A stretch of DNA of 64,000 bases from Jeotgalibacillus sp. ET6 (GCF_029667115.1 NZ_JARUIU010000001.1:1-64000); one strand, 5' to 3'. Numbered from the stretch's first letter, positions 26,381-37,955 are shown. A program made the numbers and translations. The notes: generated by a model from the letters alone, not told the origin.

Positions 26381-26495
26381 GAACAGCCTCTTGACATCAA
26401 TCACCTTTACCGCATGATAGCCATAAGAAATGTAGGGTCAGCACACAGGGTGTATACAGATATTTAAATATCAATATGTGTATGCGGGGAAACGC

Positions 26496-27050
26496 TTATC
26501 TCTCAAGCGGAATAGACCCGCCAGGTTCGTTGTAAGGATCTTTGAGGTTTATATGGTCATAAAACATAATTCCATTTAAATGATCGATTTCATGCTGAAC
26601 GGCAATTGCCGCTAAGCCTTTAAGCCGCAATTTAACAGGGGAACCCTCTAGATCCAACCCTGTTACGGTTACACGCGAATAGCGGTGAACGTATCCAGGA
26701 ATATTTCGATCTACTGATAAACAGCCTTCCCCTGACGTTAAATAAGACTTTTCCACAGAATGACTGACAATTTTCGGGTTAAATAACGCATAGCTATGCA
26801 GGTTTCCCTTGCCGTCTTCGAGGTGAACAGCAAACATTCTTTTGGAAATATTAATTTGCGGTGCTGCAATGCCAATACCCGGTCTTAGTCCGTATTTTTG
26901 TGCAATTTCTGGGTTCTGGCTATTGGTCACATATTGCAGCAGATCAGATAAGATTTTTTTATCTTCACTAGAAGGAGGGAGTGAAACTTCCTTAGCTACT
27001 TCACGTAAAGCCGGGTGGCCATCCCGAATTATATCTTCCATTTTAATCAT
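26496..27050 (-). CDS. def: Peptide deformylase
   Basis: A 184-residue metalloenzyme that removes the formyl group from nascent proteins. Motif 1 GIGIAAPQI (58-66), motif 2 EGCLSV with metal ligand Cys110, and motif 3 QHEIDHLNG with His153 and His157 are all intact. The SGEGCLSV region with the ~12-residue insertions is type 2, as in B. subtilis DefB/YkrB (184 residues). AGGAGG precedes the ATG. Confidence 0.96.
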   Translation of the reverse strand: MIKMEDIIRDGHPALREVAKEVSLPPSSEDKKILSDLLQYVTNSQNPEIAQKYGLRPGIGIAAPQINISKRMFAVHLEDGKGNLHSYALFNPKIVSHSVEKSYLTSGEGCLSVDRNIPGYVHRYSRVTVTGLDLEGSPVKLRLKGLAAIAVQHEIDHLNGIMFYDHINLKDPYNEPGGSIPLER

Positions 27051-27262
27051 TTAAAAATCCTCCTGATTTTAAACTTATCATATGCCGTTTATCTTAATGA
27101 AAAGCAATTAGAGTAATCATATCAAAGTTTTCTAAAGAAAAAAATAGGCGGTAATAGAATAATACAGTGGGTTTAAAATGAAAGAGTTATGAAAATCATT
27201 GCGTATTGATTTAATCCCCTATATTATAATAATTGTCAATATCTCAAGGGGGTACATAGATC

Positions 27263-27904
27263 GTGAAGAAAACTATTTTAACAGGAACGGTATTTTCTTC
27301 TCTTTTCCTGGCGGGTTGTGTGTTTGGAGGTTCACCGGAAGAAGATATTAGTGAAGCATTAGATTCAACTGTGGAAAAAGAACAGGAATATGTTGATTCT
27401 CAAGAGCCTCTAAAAAAACTCGAGCAGGAAGAGCAGGAGTTGTTTAATAAGATCATGGGTTTGGGCATGGAAGAGTTTGAAGAAGTTGAAACATTGGCTG
27501 ATGAAGCTTTGGAAAACCTGGACCAGCGTGAAGAGCAGCTTTCAGTAGAAGCAGCATCAATGCAGGAAGCTGAAGAAGAATTTATGGCAATTGAAGAATA
27601 CGTGCAGGATATCGAAGATGAAAATCTTCAAACTCATGTCGAAGAGATGGTTTCCGTTATGACAGAACGGTATGAACTTCATGGAAATCTTGTTGAACAA
27701 TACTCTGAAGGCATAGAGTACGATCGTGAATTGTATACAATGCTTAAAGATCAGGAACTTGAACTGGAAGACCTGGAAGGACAGATTGAAAAGGTGAATT
27801 CTCAGTACAACGAGATTACAGAAACGAATGAGGGATTTAACGGTTTAACAGATGAATACAATTCACTGAAGAGCGAATATTACAGCATGATTGAAGAAGA
27901 GTAG
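27263..27904 (+). CDS. ykyA: YkyA-family cell-wall lipoprotein
   Basis: A 213-residue lipoprotein: signal peptide with lipobox LFLAGC (Cys19), then a long, strongly acidic, almost wholly helical coiled-coil region (Glu-rich from 25 to 213). Its place directly before pdhA matches B. subtilis ykyA. Members are annotated as putative cell-wall binding; the precise role is unknown. The GTG start follows AAGGGGGT. Composition is Glu/Gln biased, which is normal for this family. Confidence 0.82.
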   Translation: MKKTILTGTVFSSLFLAGCVFGGSPEEDISEALDSTVEKEQEYVDSQEPLKKLEQEEQELFNKIMGLGMEEFEEVETLADEALENLDQREEQLSVEAASMQEAEEEFMAIEEYVQDIEDENLQTHVEEMVSVMTERYELHGNLVEQYSEGIEYDRELYTMLKDQELELEDLEGQIEKVNSQYNEITETNEGFNGLTDEYNSLKSEYYSMIEEE

Positions 27905-27925
27905 GGATCCCCCTGCTTTTTTTTG
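27900..27925 (+). terminator. Intrinsic terminator overlapping the ykyA stop
   Basis: GTAGGG and CCCTGC enclose ATCC and are followed by eight T. The left arm contains the TAG stop codon. Confidence 0.75.
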
Positions 27926-29546
<1,621 letters not shown>

Positions 29547-29549
29547 GCC

Positions 29550-30527
29550 ATGGCGCAAATGACAATGATTCAAGCAATCACTGACGCTCTTCGCACAGAG
29601 ATGAAAAACGATGAAAACGTACTTGTCTTTGGTGAGGACGTAGGTTTAAATGGCGGGGTTTTCCGTGCGACTGAAGGACTTCAAAAAGAATACGGCGAAG
29701 ATCGCGTGTTCGATACTCCTTTAGCAGAATCAGGTATAGGCGGTCTGGCGATCGGTCTTGCACTTGAAGGATACCGTCCAGTTCCTGAAATTCAATTCTT
29801 TGGTTTTGTTTTCGAAGTAATGGATTCAGTCAGCGGTCAAATGGCCCGTATGAGATACCGGAGCGGCGGAAAATATTCTTCTCCAATTACGATTCGTTCT
29901 CCTTTTGGGGGTGGTGTTCACACGCCGGAGCTTCATGCAGACAGCCTTGAAGGTTTGATGGCCCAACAGCCGGGTCTGAAGGTAGTGATTCCTTCAACAC
30001 CAAAAGACGCAAAAGGCCTGCTGATTGCATCCATTCGTGACAATGACCCTGTTATCTTTCTTGAGCACATGAAATTGTACCGTTCTTTCCGTGAAGAAGT
30101 GCCGGAGGAAGATTATACAATTGAACTTGGAAAAGCAGATGTTAAACGTGAGGGAACAGATCTCTCCATTATAACTTACGGAGCAATGGTTCATGAGTCA
30201 TTAAAAGCTGCAGAAGCACTTGAAAAAGACGGATACTCTGTTGAAGTAATTGACTTGCGTACGATACAGCCTATTGACATTGAAACGATTATTGCATCTG
30301 TTGAAAAAACAAATCGCGCAATCGTTGTACAGGAAGCTCAGAAGCAGGCAGGAATCGCTGCAAGTGTTGTTGCTGAAATAAATGACCGCGCAATCTTAAG
30401 CCTTGAAGCTCCTGTATTGCGTGTTACTGCTGCAGACACTGTATTCCCATTTTCCCAAGCTGAGTCTGTATGGCTCCCGAATTCAAAAGATGTTATTGCT
30501 ACAGCGAAAAAAGTACTTGAATTTTAA
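29550..30527 (+). CDS. pdhB: Pyruvate dehydrogenase E1 beta subunit
   Basis: A 325-residue transketolase-like subunit that completes the E1 active site. [18 protein letters not shown] near 28-45, the helix EIQFFGF and the C-terminal domain with [12 protein letters not shown] near 262 are characteristic. GAAGGAG lies at the end of pdhA. It is followed not by pdhC directly but by a 77-base spacer carrying a perfect palindrome. Confidence 0.96.
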   Translation: MAQMTMIQAITDALRTEMKNDENVLVFGEDVGLNGGVFRATEGLQKEYGEDRVFDTPLAESGIGGLAIGLALEGYRPVPEIQFFGFVFEVMDSVSGQMARMRYRSGGKYSSPITIRSPFGGGVHTPELHADSLEGLMAQQPGLKVVIPSTPKDAKGLLIASIRDNDPVIFLEHMKLYRSFREEVPEEDYTIELGKADVKREGTDLSIITYGAMVHESLKAAEALEKDGYSVEVIDLRTIQPIDIETIIASVEKTNRAIVVQEAQKQAGIAASVVAEINDRAILSLEAPVLRVTAADTVFPFSQAESVWLPNSKDVIATAKKVLEF

Positions 30528-30537
30528 TTTTTAAAAC

Positions 30538-30563
30538 TGAAACAGAGAATATTCTCTGTTTCA
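30538..30563. repeat. 26-bp perfect palindrome between pdhB and pdhC
   Basis: Each 13-base arm is TGAAACAGAGAAT and its exact complement, with no loop bases beyond the centre. In RNA it would form a stable hairpin (about 11 bp with a 4-base loop). There is no T-run after it (AATTATTTTAG), so it is probably not a simple terminator. Likely a processing or stability hairpin, or a protein site. Confidence 0.8.
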
Positions 30564-30604
30564 AATTATTTTAGAAAATATAGATTTCCAGGAGGGTGAA
30601 AACA

Positions 30605-31975
30605 TTGTCATTTGAATTTAAGTTACCGGATATTGGTGAAGGTATTCACGAAGGTGAAATTGTTAAATGGTTTATTAGCAAGGGTGACAAAGTTGAAGAA
30701 GACGACGTACTTTGTGAAGTTCAAAACGATAAAGCAGTCGTTGAAATTCCTTCTCCAGTAGCAGGTACAGTCGAAGAAATTCTTGTTGAAGAAGGGGCAG
30801 TAGCAGTTGTAGGCGACACGCTTATTAAATTTGATGCTCCAGGTTATGAAAACTTGAAATTTAAAGGCTCTGACAGTGACGATGAGAAAAAAGAAGAGAC
30901 TAAAGAACAGTCAAAAGAAGAGTCACAAGATAAACCTGCTGAACAAAAAGAAGAAAGTGCTTCTGAATCTGTGCAGGAAGAATCAACTGATGATGTAAAG
31001 CCTGACTCATCATCTCAGCCTGAAGTAGATCCTGAACGCCGCATCATTGCGATGCCTTCTGTGCGCAAATTCGCAAGAGATAAAGATGTTGATATCCGTT
31101 ATGTATCGGGTTCCGGTAAGAACGGGCGCATCAGTAAAGAAGACATTGAAGCATACTTGAGCGGGGACAGTGCTGAAGAAAAGCCTGCTGCTTCTTCACA
31201 AGAAGAAACTCAGTCTCACTCTGAAGCTAAAGAAGAAAAAGCACCTGCTAAGCAGCAAGTTCCTGAAGGTCAATATCCGGAAACGCGCGAGAAAATGAGC
31301 GGAATGAGAAAAGCGATTGCAAAAGCTATGGTTAACTCTAAGCAGACTGCACCGCATGTTACATTAATGGATGAAATTGATGTAACTAAGCTGGTAGCTC
31401 ACCGTAAGCAATTTAAAGAAGTTGCAATGGAAAGAAATATCAAACTTACATTCCTGCCATACGTTGTAAAAGCACTTGTAGCGGCACTTCGTGAATTCCC
31501 GGCTCTTAACACTTCAATTGATGACGAAGCGCAGGAAATTATTCAAAAACATTATTACAACATCGGAATCGCTGCTGATACTGAAAAAGGTCTTGTTGTA
31601 CCAGTCGTTAAAGAAGCTGACCGTAAATCAATCTTCAGCATTTCTGATCAAATTAATGAACTTGCTACAAAAGCCCGCGACGGCAAGCTTTCAGGAAATG
31701 AAATGAAAGGTGCTTCATGCACTATCACAAACATCGGATCTGCAGGAGGTCAATGGTTCACACCTGTTATTAACCATCCTGAAGTAGCCATTCTTGGAAT
31801 CGGCCGCATCGCTGAAAAGCCTGTAGTAAAAAATGGTGAAATTGTAGCAGCTCCTGTGTTAGCATTATCATTGAGCTTTGACCACCGTATTATTGATGGT
31901 GCTACAGCTCAAAATGCATTAAACCTAATTAAACGTTTATTGAACGATCCAGAACTTTTACTAATGGAGGCGTAA
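30605..31975 (+). CDS. pdhC: Dihydrolipoamide acetyltransferase (E2 of pyruvate dehydrogenase)
   Basis: TTG 30605 is chosen over GTG 30596 because GGAGGG (30590-30596) is correctly spaced for it and the product then starts [13 protein letters not shown] like other E2 proteins. The 456-residue protein has one lipoyl domain (1-80, modified lysine Lys43 in [10 protein letters not shown]), an acidic linker rich in Glu, Ser and Gln (~90-150), a peripheral subunit-binding domain (~150-190), a second linker, and the acetyltransferase domain with active-site HRIIDGATA near the end. It forms the core of the complex. Confidence 0.95.
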   Translation: MSFEFKLPDIGEGIHEGEIVKWFISKGDKVEEDDVLCEVQNDKAVVEIPSPVAGTVEEILVEEGAVAVVGDTLIKFDAPGYENLKFKGSDSDDEKKEETKEQSKEESQDKPAEQKEESASESVQEESTDDVKPDSSSQPEVDPERRIIAMPSVRKFARDKDVDIRYVSGSGKNGRISKEDIEAYLSGDSAEEKPAASSQEETQSHSEAKEEKAPAKQQVPEGQYPETREKMSGMRKAIAKAMVNSKQTAPHVTLMDEIDVTKLVAHRKQFKEVAMERNIKLTFLPYVVKALVAALREFPALNTSIDDEAQEIIQKHYYNIGIAADTEKGLVVPVVKEADRKSIFSISDQINELATKARDGKLSGNEMKGASCTITNIGSAGGQWFTPVINHPEVAILGIGRIAEKPVVKNGEIVAAPVLALSLSFDHRIIDGATAQNALNLIKRLLNDPELLLMEA

Positions 31976-31978
31976 ACC

Positions 31979-33388
31979 ATGGTAGTTGGAGATTTCCCAA
32001 TTGAAACAGACACACTTGTCATTGGATCAGGTCCAGGAGGATATGTCGCAGCAATTCGTGCAGCACAGCTTGGACAAAAAGTAACAATCGTTGAAAAAGA
32101 GTATATGGGCGGGGTTTGTTTAAATGTCGGCTGTATTCCTTCAAAAGCAATGATTACGATTGGACACCGCTACGAACAGGCACAGCATTCTGACGATATG
32201 GGAATTGTAGCTGAGAACGTTAAGCTGAATTTCGAAAAAGCTCAGGAATGGAAAGCTGGCGTCGTGAAAAAATTAACAGGCGGTGTTGAAGGTCTTCTAA
32301 AAGGTAACAAAGTTGAAATTGTTCGCGGCGAAGCTTACTTTGTTGATGGAGAAACAATCCGTGTTATGGATGATAACTCTGCTCAAACGTACAAGTTTAA
32401 AAATGCGATTCTTGCGACCGGTTCAAGACCAATTGAAATACCGTCATTTAAATTTTCAAAAAGAGTGCTTGATTCTACAGGAGCACTTGCACTAAGTGAA
32501 GTCCCTAAAAGCCTTGTTGTTATTGGCGGAGGATATATTGGTACAGAATTAAGCACAGCTTATGCCAATATGGGTACTGAAGTTACAATTCTTGAAGGTG
32601 CTGACGATATTCTTGGCGGATTTGAAAAGCAAATGACAAGCATCGTCAAAAAAGGCCTTAAGAAAAAAGGCGTTAATGTCATTACAAAAGCAATGGCAAA
32701 AGGCGTTGAAGAATCAGATAATGGCGTAACTGTCACTTATGAAGCTAAAGGTGAAGAAGTGAAGGTTGAGGCAGAATACGTGCTTGTAACTGTAGGCCGT
32801 CGTCCAAATACGGACGAAATTGGCTTAGAGCAGGTGGGTATTGAAATGACTGACCGCGGAATCGTTAAAACAGATAAGCAATGCCGCACAAGTGTGAGCA
32901 ATATTTATGCAATTGGTGATATTGTAGATGGACCGCCGTTGGCTCATAAAGCATCTTATGAGGGAAAAGTGGCTGCAGAAGTCATTTCCGGTGAAAAATC
33001 TGAGGTTGATTACATGGCCATTCCAGCTGTTTGCTTTACAGATCCTGAACTTGCAACTGTAGGGTATTCTGAAGGACAAGCTAAAGAGGAAGGCATAGAA
33101 GTAACTGCAGCGAAATTTCCTTTTGCAGCTAACGGACGTGCGCTGGCTCTTAATCAATCTGAAGGTTTTGTGAAAATCGTTACTCGTAAAGAAGATGGAT
33201 TAATTATCGGTGCCCAAATTGCCGGTAATGGTGCTTCTGACATTGTAGCAGAACTTGGTCTTGCAATTGAAGCAGGAATGACTGCTGAAGATGTGGCAAT
33301 GACCATCCATGCTCACCCAACTTTAGGGGAAATTACAATGGAAGCTGCTGAAGTTGCTCTTGGCACACCAATTCACATTGTAAAATAA
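31979..33388 (+). CDS. pdhD: Dihydrolipoamide dehydrogenase (E3)
   Basis: A 469-residue flavoprotein that reoxidises dihydrolipoamide with NAD. FAD-binding [10 protein letters not shown] near 17-26, redox disulfide GGVCLNVGC (Cys47 and Cys52), NAD-binding GGGYIGTE near 184, and the C-terminal HAHPTLGE catalytic pair are present. TGGAGGCG before the ATG is the ribosome binding site. It closes the pdh operon, and a strong terminator follows. Confidence 0.96.
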   Translation: MVVGDFPIETDTLVIGSGPGGYVAAIRAAQLGQKVTIVEKEYMGGVCLNVGCIPSKAMITIGHRYEQAQHSDDMGIVAENVKLNFEKAQEWKAGVVKKLTGGVEGLLKGNKVEIVRGEAYFVDGETIRVMDDNSAQTYKFKNAILATGSRPIEIPSFKFSKRVLDSTGALALSEVPKSLVVIGGGYIGTELSTAYANMGTEVTILEGADDILGGFEKQMTSIVKKGLKKKGVNVITKAMAKGVEESDNGVTVTYEAKGEEVKVEAEYVLVTVGRRPNTDEIGLEQVGIEMTDRGIVKTDKQCRTSVSNIYAIGDIVDGPPLAHKASYEGKVAAEVISGEKSEVDYMAIPAVCFTDPELATVGYSEGQAKEEGIEVTAAKFPFAANGRALALNQSEGFVKIVTRKEDGLIIGAQIAGNGASDIVAELGLAIEAGMTAEDVAMTIHAHPTLGEITMEAAEVALGTPIHIVK

Positions 33389-33397
33389 GGATAATCT

Positions 33398-33432
33398 GCC
33401 CTCTGGAAAAGTCCAGGGGGCTATCTTTTTTT
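33398..33432 (+). terminator. Intrinsic terminator of the pdh operon
   Basis: GCCCTCTGGA (33398-33407) pairs with TCCAGGGGGC (33412-33421) with one T-G, a 4-base loop, then ATCTTTTTTT. Confidence 0.85.
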
Positions 33433-33511
33433 AAAGGATTAGTCCCAAAACATTACATATTTAGTTAACTATGATAAAATAAAGTGATCTATTTTGAAGG
33501 GTGAGGAATAA

Positions 33512-34381
33512 ATGAAGCACACAGCAGCAATTGGATTAACGAGCTTATTACTACTATCTGCATGTTCAACGGAAAACAGCACAGCTTTGGAAGAAGAAAC
33601 GGTTGAGACTATGACAGAAGGTGAATCGGAAGAGGAGAACCAAAATCAAACTTCTGAAGATACCACTGAGGCTGAGGAAACTGCAGAAGATGCTGAACAA
33701 GATGAGGAATCAGAAACTGTTCAGGAGGAAGAAAGAGTGGAAAAACTTTACGAATTGAATGATGTGAATTGGGCAGTTCAGCCTATCGGTGAAGCAAATC
33801 CACAAGTCGCACTGCTTACTATTGATGATGCTCCTGATCAACACGCAGTCCAAATGGCTAATACATTAAAAGAGCTTGATGCAAAAGCAATCTTTTTCGT
33901 GAATGGTCATTTTCTTGACACCCCGGAAGAAGAAGAAATGCTGAAAGAGATTCATGAAATGGGCTTTCCAATAGGAAACCATACATATTCTCACCCAAAT
34001 CTTCGAGATATCAGTGAAGAGGAGCAGCGGGAGGAAATTGTTTCTCTCAGTGATCGTGTAGAAGAAATTATTGGAGAGCGGCCTAAGTATTTCAGAGCTC
34101 CTTTTGGCGCTAACACCGATTTCTCTAAACAAGTAGCAATAGAGGAAGGGATGCTGCTTATGAATTGGACATATGGATACGATTGGGAAGCGGATTACCA
34201 AAATGCTGCCAGCTTAAGTGATATTATGGTTAATACAGAATACCTCTCAAACGGTGCAAACCTTCTGATGCATGACAGAAGCTGGACTAATGAAGCGCTT
34301 CCTGCAATTGTGGAAGGCTTGAGAGAAAAAGGGTATGAAATTTTAGATCCGGCAGCGATTAAAGGAACAGAGGTTGAATAA
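33512..34381 (+). CDS. Polysaccharide deacetylase-family lipoprotein
   Basis: A 289-residue secreted lipoprotein: signal peptide with lipobox LLSAC (Cys18), a strongly acidic Glu/Thr/Ser linker (about 20-75), then a NodB domain. Motif 1 reads TIDDAPD (Asp-Asp present), motif 2 NHTYSHPNL has the metal His pair, motif 3 RAPFGANT is intact, and a late LLMHDRSW supplies the final His. It would deacetylate peptidoglycan or another cell-surface glycan. It lies where B. subtilis has slp; it is not slp. The specific substrate is unknown. Confidence 0.86.
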   Translation: MKHTAAIGLTSLLLLSACSTENSTALEEETVETMTEGESEEENQNQTSEDTTEAEETAEDAEQDEESETVQEEERVEKLYELNDVNWAVQPIGEANPQVALLTIDDAPDQHAVQMANTLKELDAKAIFFVNGHFLDTPEEEEMLKEIHEMGFPIGNHTYSHPNLRDISEEEQREEIVSLSDRVEEIIGERPKYFRAPFGANTDFSKQVAIEEGMLLMNWTYGYDWEADYQNAASLSDIMVNTEYLSNGANLLMHDRSWTNEALPAIVEGLREKGYEILDPAAIKGTEVE

Positions 34382-34387
34382 TAAGTA

Positions 34388-34435
34388 TTGAAATCTGCTT
34401 CCATTTGTTATAATATAATAAAGGAAGCGCTTTCA
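34388..34435 (+). promoter_or_regulatory. Promoter with cre site for the small RNA candidate
   Basis: TTGAAA (34388-34393) and TG-extended TATAAT (34409-34414, preceded by TGT) form a promoter with 15-base spacing. AGGAAGCGCTTTCA (34422-34435) differs from the cre consensus TGNAANCGNWWNCA only at its first base and covers the expected start (about 34421), a position typical of CcpA repression. Confidence 0.75.
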
Positions 34436-34541
34436 ATCCTATGGGGATGGGAGTAAGTGCTGGGGATTTGCAGATCGGCAAAATGACCGTCATGAATAAA
34501 AATGGGATAAAAAAGAGGCCTGCATAGGCCTCTTTTTTAGT
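34421..34541 (+). ncRNA. Candidate small RNA, about 120 nt, at the SR1 position
   Basis: Bounded by the promoter/cre at 34388-34435 and a terminator at 34510-34538, with no gene of normal size. In B. subtilis the dual-function RNA SR1 lies between the pdh region and speA and is repressed under glycolytic conditions. A 28-codon frame (34441-34527, MGMGVSAGDLQ...) is present but has no usable ribosome binding site and does not look like the SR1P peptide. Homology to SR1 is inferred from position and control only. Confidence 0.6.
34510..34540 (+). terminator. Bidirectional terminator between the sRNA candidate and speA
   Basis: AAAAGAGGCCT and AGGCCTCTTTT enclose a GCAT-type loop, with T-runs on both strands; it also ends speA transcription from the minus strand. 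Confidence 0.9.
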
Positions 34542-34547
34542 TTGGAA

Positions 34548-36074
34548 CTATTGAATTGCACGATGTTCTTTAATTACCCGCAAGTATTGAAGAGACTCAT
34601 CTTCCGGCCCTTGAACGGGAAGACCTGCTTCAATATTTTCGTGTATATACGTTAAGTTATCTTTTGTAATAATTTCTCCTGGTATAAAGATTGGAATACC
34701 TGGGGGATATACCATAATAAATTCTGCGCAAATTCTTCCGACCGTCTGATCAATGGGCAAAAGCTCTGTTTCAGAATAGAATGCTTCCCGTGGAGAAAGT
34801 GCTAGGAGAGGGATATCCGGCAGCATTACATGCGGCGATACAAAGCTGTCATCATGCCTGAAGGTCTTAGATAGTGACTGAATGGCTTCTATCAAGATAT
34901 TTGCCTCTTTGATGGTGTCGCCCGGCGTAATGATGCAAAGAATATTATACAAATCTGAAAGCTCCACTTCAATATTGTATGTTTCCCTTAGCCATTTTTC
35001 AGCATGATATCCGGTAATTCCAAGCTCTTTAACTGAAATGATAATTTTAGTAGGATCAAAATCAAAAGTGGCTTTTGTGCCTACAATTTCAGCTCCTACG
35101 CAACTAATTAGTTCAACTTCCTTAAGCTCAGTCCGTATTTTTTCAGCAAGAGTGATCGTTTTTTCAATTAATTGCTTTCCCTCCGTAGCCAGCCGTTTTC
35201 TTGCGACATCTAATGATGCCAGCAAAGGGTAGGAGGTTGAGGTTGTGGTAAGCATACTTAAGATGGTTTGAACTCTTTTTGCCGAAACAAGTCCTTCTCT
35301 TACATTTAAAATAGAGCTCTGTGTCATGGAACCTCCGAGTTTATGGACACTGGTAGCTGCCATGTCAGCTCCTGCCTGCATGGCGGAAACAGGAAGTCTG
35401 TCATGGAAATGAATGTGAACCCCATGTGCTTCATCTACCAAAACAGGTACGTCATATGAATGAGAGATCTTCACAATGCTTTTTAAATCAGCTGCTACAC
35501 CGAAATAAGTCGGGTTAATCACTAGTACTCCCTTGGCATCCGGATGCAGCTGCAATGCAGATGAAACGGAATCCGGCGTTATCCCATGGGAGATTCCAAG
35601 CTCTTTATCCACTTCAGGGTGAATAAAGATTGGGATTGCACCACAAAATACAATGGCAGACATGACTGATTTATGAACATTCCGAGGTACAATAATTTTA
35701 TCTCCAGGTCCGCAAACGCTCATAACCATCGTCATAATGGCACCGCTTGTTCCTTGAACCGAGAAAAAAGTGTAATCAGCGCCAAACGCTTTTGCAGCCA
35801 GGTCCTGAGCATCTTTAATCAAGCTCCTGGGCTGGTGGAGATCGTCCAGAGGCGCAATATTAATTAAGTCGATGGAAAGAATATTTTCTCCTATGAATTC
35901 TCTAAACTCAGGATCCATACCCGTTCCTTTTTTATGGCCTGGTATATGAAACTGTACAGGCTTAGCGGCGCTGTGCTTTTTTAGACCGGTGAATAATGGT
36001 GTATCATGCTGCGTCAATTTTCCTGACGACCGTAAAACATCTAGTGTAGCTGAATTTGCTGGTATTTCTGACAA
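34548..36074 (-). CDS. speA: Arginine decarboxylase (ornithine/lysine/arginine decarboxylase family)
   Basis: A 508-residue PLP enzyme, somewhat longer than B. subtilis SpeA (490). PLP-binding lysine is in TSVHKLGGSMTQSS (near 240-252); VDEAHGVHIHFHDRL near 210-224 is the canonical cofactor Asp region; the C-terminal domain has YPPGIPIFIPGE. It would make agmatine for polyamine synthesis. The start is TTG at 36074, with GAGGTGG upstream. Substrate choice among arginine, lysine and ornithine is inferred from synteny. Confidence 0.87.
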   Translation of the reverse strand: MSEIPANSATLDVLRSSGKLTQHDTPLFTGLKKHSAAKPVQFHIPGHKKGTGMDPEFREFIGENILSIDLINIAPLDDLHQPRSLIKDAQDLAAKAFGADYTFFSVQGTSGAIMTMVMSVCGPGDKIIVPRNVHKSVMSAIVFCGAIPIFIHPEVDKELGISHGITPDSVSSALQLHPDAKGVLVINPTYFGVAADLKSIVKISHSYDVPVLVDEAHGVHIHFHDRLPVSAMQAGADMAATSVHKLGGSMTQSSILNVREGLVSAKRVQTILSMLTTTSTSYPLLASLDVARKRLATEGKQLIEKTITLAEKIRTELKEVELISCVGAEIVGTKATFDFDPTKIIISVKELGITGYHAEKWLRETYNIEVELSDLYNILCIITPGDTIKEANILIEAIQSLSKTFRHDDSFVSPHVMLPDIPLLALSPREAFYSETELLPIDQTVGRICAEFIMVYPPGIPIFIPGEIITKDNLTYIHENIEAGLPVQGPEDESLQYLRVIKEHRAIQ

Positions 36075-36241
36075 TGTCTATTCCACCTCATTAAGGGTTT
36101 AGTATATATTTAATGATATCAAAAAAAATTATAGCATTTACAGAACAGAATGAAAATCATTAAACAGCAGTCGGTTAGGTATTTAAATGTTTTATTTGTT
36201 TCTGTACAATAAAGAGGAATATAAGAAAAGCAGGTGATAGA

Positions 36242-36517
36242 ATGGAGTTTCAATATCCACTGTCTATAGACTGGAGTACAGAGGAAATTATTGATGTCAT
36301 GAAGTTTTATGAAATCGTTGAAAAAACCTATGAATCAAATGTTAAAAGAAATGATTTCATGAATGCCTATAAACGGTTTAAAGAAATTGTTCCAAGTAAG
36401 TCAGAGGAAAAAACGATCGATAAAGAGTTTAAAGAATCCAGCGGCTACTCCATTTATCAGGCAGTAAAAAAAGCTAAAGCTGCAGATGAACTCGAAAACA
36501 TTTCTTTAAAGTCATAA
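36242..36517 (+). CDS. yktA: UPF0223-family protein YktA
   Basis: A 91-residue acidic protein: [27 protein letters not shown] near the start and [12 protein letters not shown] near the end are diagnostic of UPF0223. The function is unknown. AGCAGGTGATAG precedes the ATG. It is divergent from speA and convergent with yktB. Confidence 0.88.
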   Translation: MEFQYPLSIDWSTEEIIDVMKFYEIVEKTYESNVKRNDFMNAYKRFKEIVPSKSEEKTIDKEFKESSGYSIYQAVKKAKAADELENISLKS

Positions 36518-36559
36518 ACCATTTAATTCAAATTAATTTCTTGCAAATTGATAATTAAA

Positions 36560-36681
36560 GATTAACTGAGAAGGCTGTTTAAGACATCATAGGGCTAAGC
36601 CGGGAGTCCTTGGTGAAAATGTCCGCGACAGTAAAACCGTTCAAAGAGGGTGAGACAATTTTGTCTCACCCTCTTTTTATT
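36560..36681 (+). repeat. Degenerate repeat-family member ending in a strong terminator
   Basis: The perfect 16-bp stem AAAGAGGGTGAGACAA / TTGTCTCACCCTCTTT (36643-36658 and 36661-36676) with a two-base TT loop is a bidirectional terminator. Just before it, ACCGTTCAAAGAG matches ACCTGTCAAAGAG of the copy at 59704-59838, and the 80 bases upstream are GC-richer than their surroundings. It lies between convergent yktA and yktB. Confidence 0.6.
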
Positions 36682-36716
36682 GCAATGGAATAATAAATAA
36701 TAAGGAACTTTTTAAG

Positions 36717-37352
36717 CTAACTGCTTTGTACTTGAATTCCATGTTTGTAGAGCGGAAGAAGCTTTACATAAATCTGCTTAATTTCTTTTAATAATTCTTC
36801 CTTATTCTGAATAACATGATCAGTAGGAAGGAAGCGTTTCCCTACAAGAAATTCAGCTTTTTTTACATTTTTAAATCGCTCGAGCACTCTCATAAAATCG
36901 CCATCATTCATTTCCCTGATTTGCTTGCCTTCTTTTTTCATATGATCGGTTGAAATCCATCCATCTTCTGGGAAAGTGCTAATCACATCATCGAATTCTG
37001 TAAGAAAAGAATCAGCTATGTTCGACTTATTTGGCAGTTCGTAAATAAAAGCGAGCCACACAAATAAATGATCATCCCAAAGCCCAACTTGAAAGTGCGG
37101 CAGTTTTTTGTACCCTCTTTTACTTGAAGAGATCGCCATCCAAGTATCAATAGGCGGGTTAATCGTTCTTCTGGCATGTCTGGCTATATGAAGATGCATT
37201 TCTTCGTTTACATGCTCAGATAAAAATGGAACTAATTCCTGTCCAAGCATTTCAAATTTCGGTTGTATGCGTGATTGGATCTCGGACATTCTCGTTTCGA
37301 GACCATCCAGTTTAAATACATCAAAATCCTGCTTTTCAAAAACCGCCGGCAT
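36717..37352 (-). CDS. yktB: UPF0637-family protein YktB
   Basis: A 211-residue soluble protein of the DUF1054/UPF0637 family (FEKQDFDVFKLDGLETRM at the start, HIARHARRTINPPIDTWMAIS in the middle, KRFLPTDHVIQ near the end). The function is not known. AAGGAGTG precedes the ATG. It is a single-gene minus-strand unit, with the terminator at 36643-36676 downstream. Confidence 0.9.
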   Translation of the reverse strand: MPAVFEKQDFDVFKLDGLETRMSEIQSRIQPKFEMLGQELVPFLSEHVNEEMHLHIARHARRTINPPIDTWMAISSSKRGYKKLPHFQVGLWDDHLFVWLAFIYELPNKSNIADSFLTEFDDVISTFPEDGWISTDHMKKEGKQIREMNDGDFMRVLERFKNVKKAEFLVGKRFLPTDHVIQNKEELLKEIKQIYVKLLPLYKHGIQVQSS

Positions 37353-37609
37353 TGTATCACTCCTTAATTTCTAAAATCTTAGCTGAAGGGGGTAGGCAAA
37401 AAAAAATTACTCATCGTTTGAACAAAGAATATTTAGGCTATAATACTAATAAGAAATTTCAGTTATTGGTAAGGAATCAGCTTTACGTTATTGTAGCATA
37501 ATTCTTTCCTGAGAATAAACTGATTCATACCGCATAGAATGGAGTAACCAGAAACAACAACTAATTATGAAAAAGCCGTCGAAACGGTTAAGGTGAGGGG
37601 TGCAAGAAG

Positions 37610-37807
37610 ATGAAACAGGTCATCCAAGTTACTAGAAAAAGAGATCTCAAATCGGAGAAAATGGCCGTTTTGCGCATGGAATTGGATTATGAACTGGCCG
37701 TGCTTTTTGAAGCCATGGAGGAAAAGAACGATCAAGTGATTACATCATCTAAGGAAAAGCTTGTCGTAATTCGCCAGGATCTCCTTGATCTTACAGGCGG
37801 CATCTGA
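37610..37807 (+). CDS. ykzI: Small protein YkzI
   Basis: A 65-residue protein, mostly helical (EKMAVLRMELDYELAVLFEAMEEKND), matching B. subtilis YkzI in size and position between yktB and yktC. No function is established. AAGGTGAGGGG precedes the ATG at a spacing of about 10. A very strong terminator follows. Confidence 0.7.
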   Translation: MKQVIQVTRKRDLKSEKMAVLRMELDYELAVLFEAMEEKNDQVITSSKEKLVVIRQDLLDLTGGI

Positions 37808-37829
37808 CAACCACTAAAGACCCGCAGAC

Positions 37830-37877
37830 AAAACTAAGACGAATGCTCTAAATTTAAAGAGCATTCGTCTTAGTTTT
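37830..37877 (+). terminator. Very strong terminator after ykzI
   Basis: A 20-bp perfect stem AAAACTAAGACGAATGCTCT / AGAGCATTCGTCTTAGTTTT with an 8-base loop (AAATTTAA). The T-tail is short and interrupted (TTTTGTG). Confidence 0.85.
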
Positions 37878-37955
37878 GTGTGTTTATTTCTTGCGATTAA
37901 GAACTCGGTAAGATAGGCTGTTTACAAGGAAACTGATTTTTGAAGGAGGGATTTT

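Noticed and set aside
26157-26417. 86-codon plus-strand frame between rpoY and def
   Set aside because: It is antisense to the better supported 23-residue peptide gene and has no ribosome binding site.
34441-34527. 28-codon frame inside the sRNA candidate (SR1P-like peptide?)
   Set aside because: No usable ribosome binding site, and the sequence lacks the Cys-containing pattern I recall for SR1P. Kept as RNA only.
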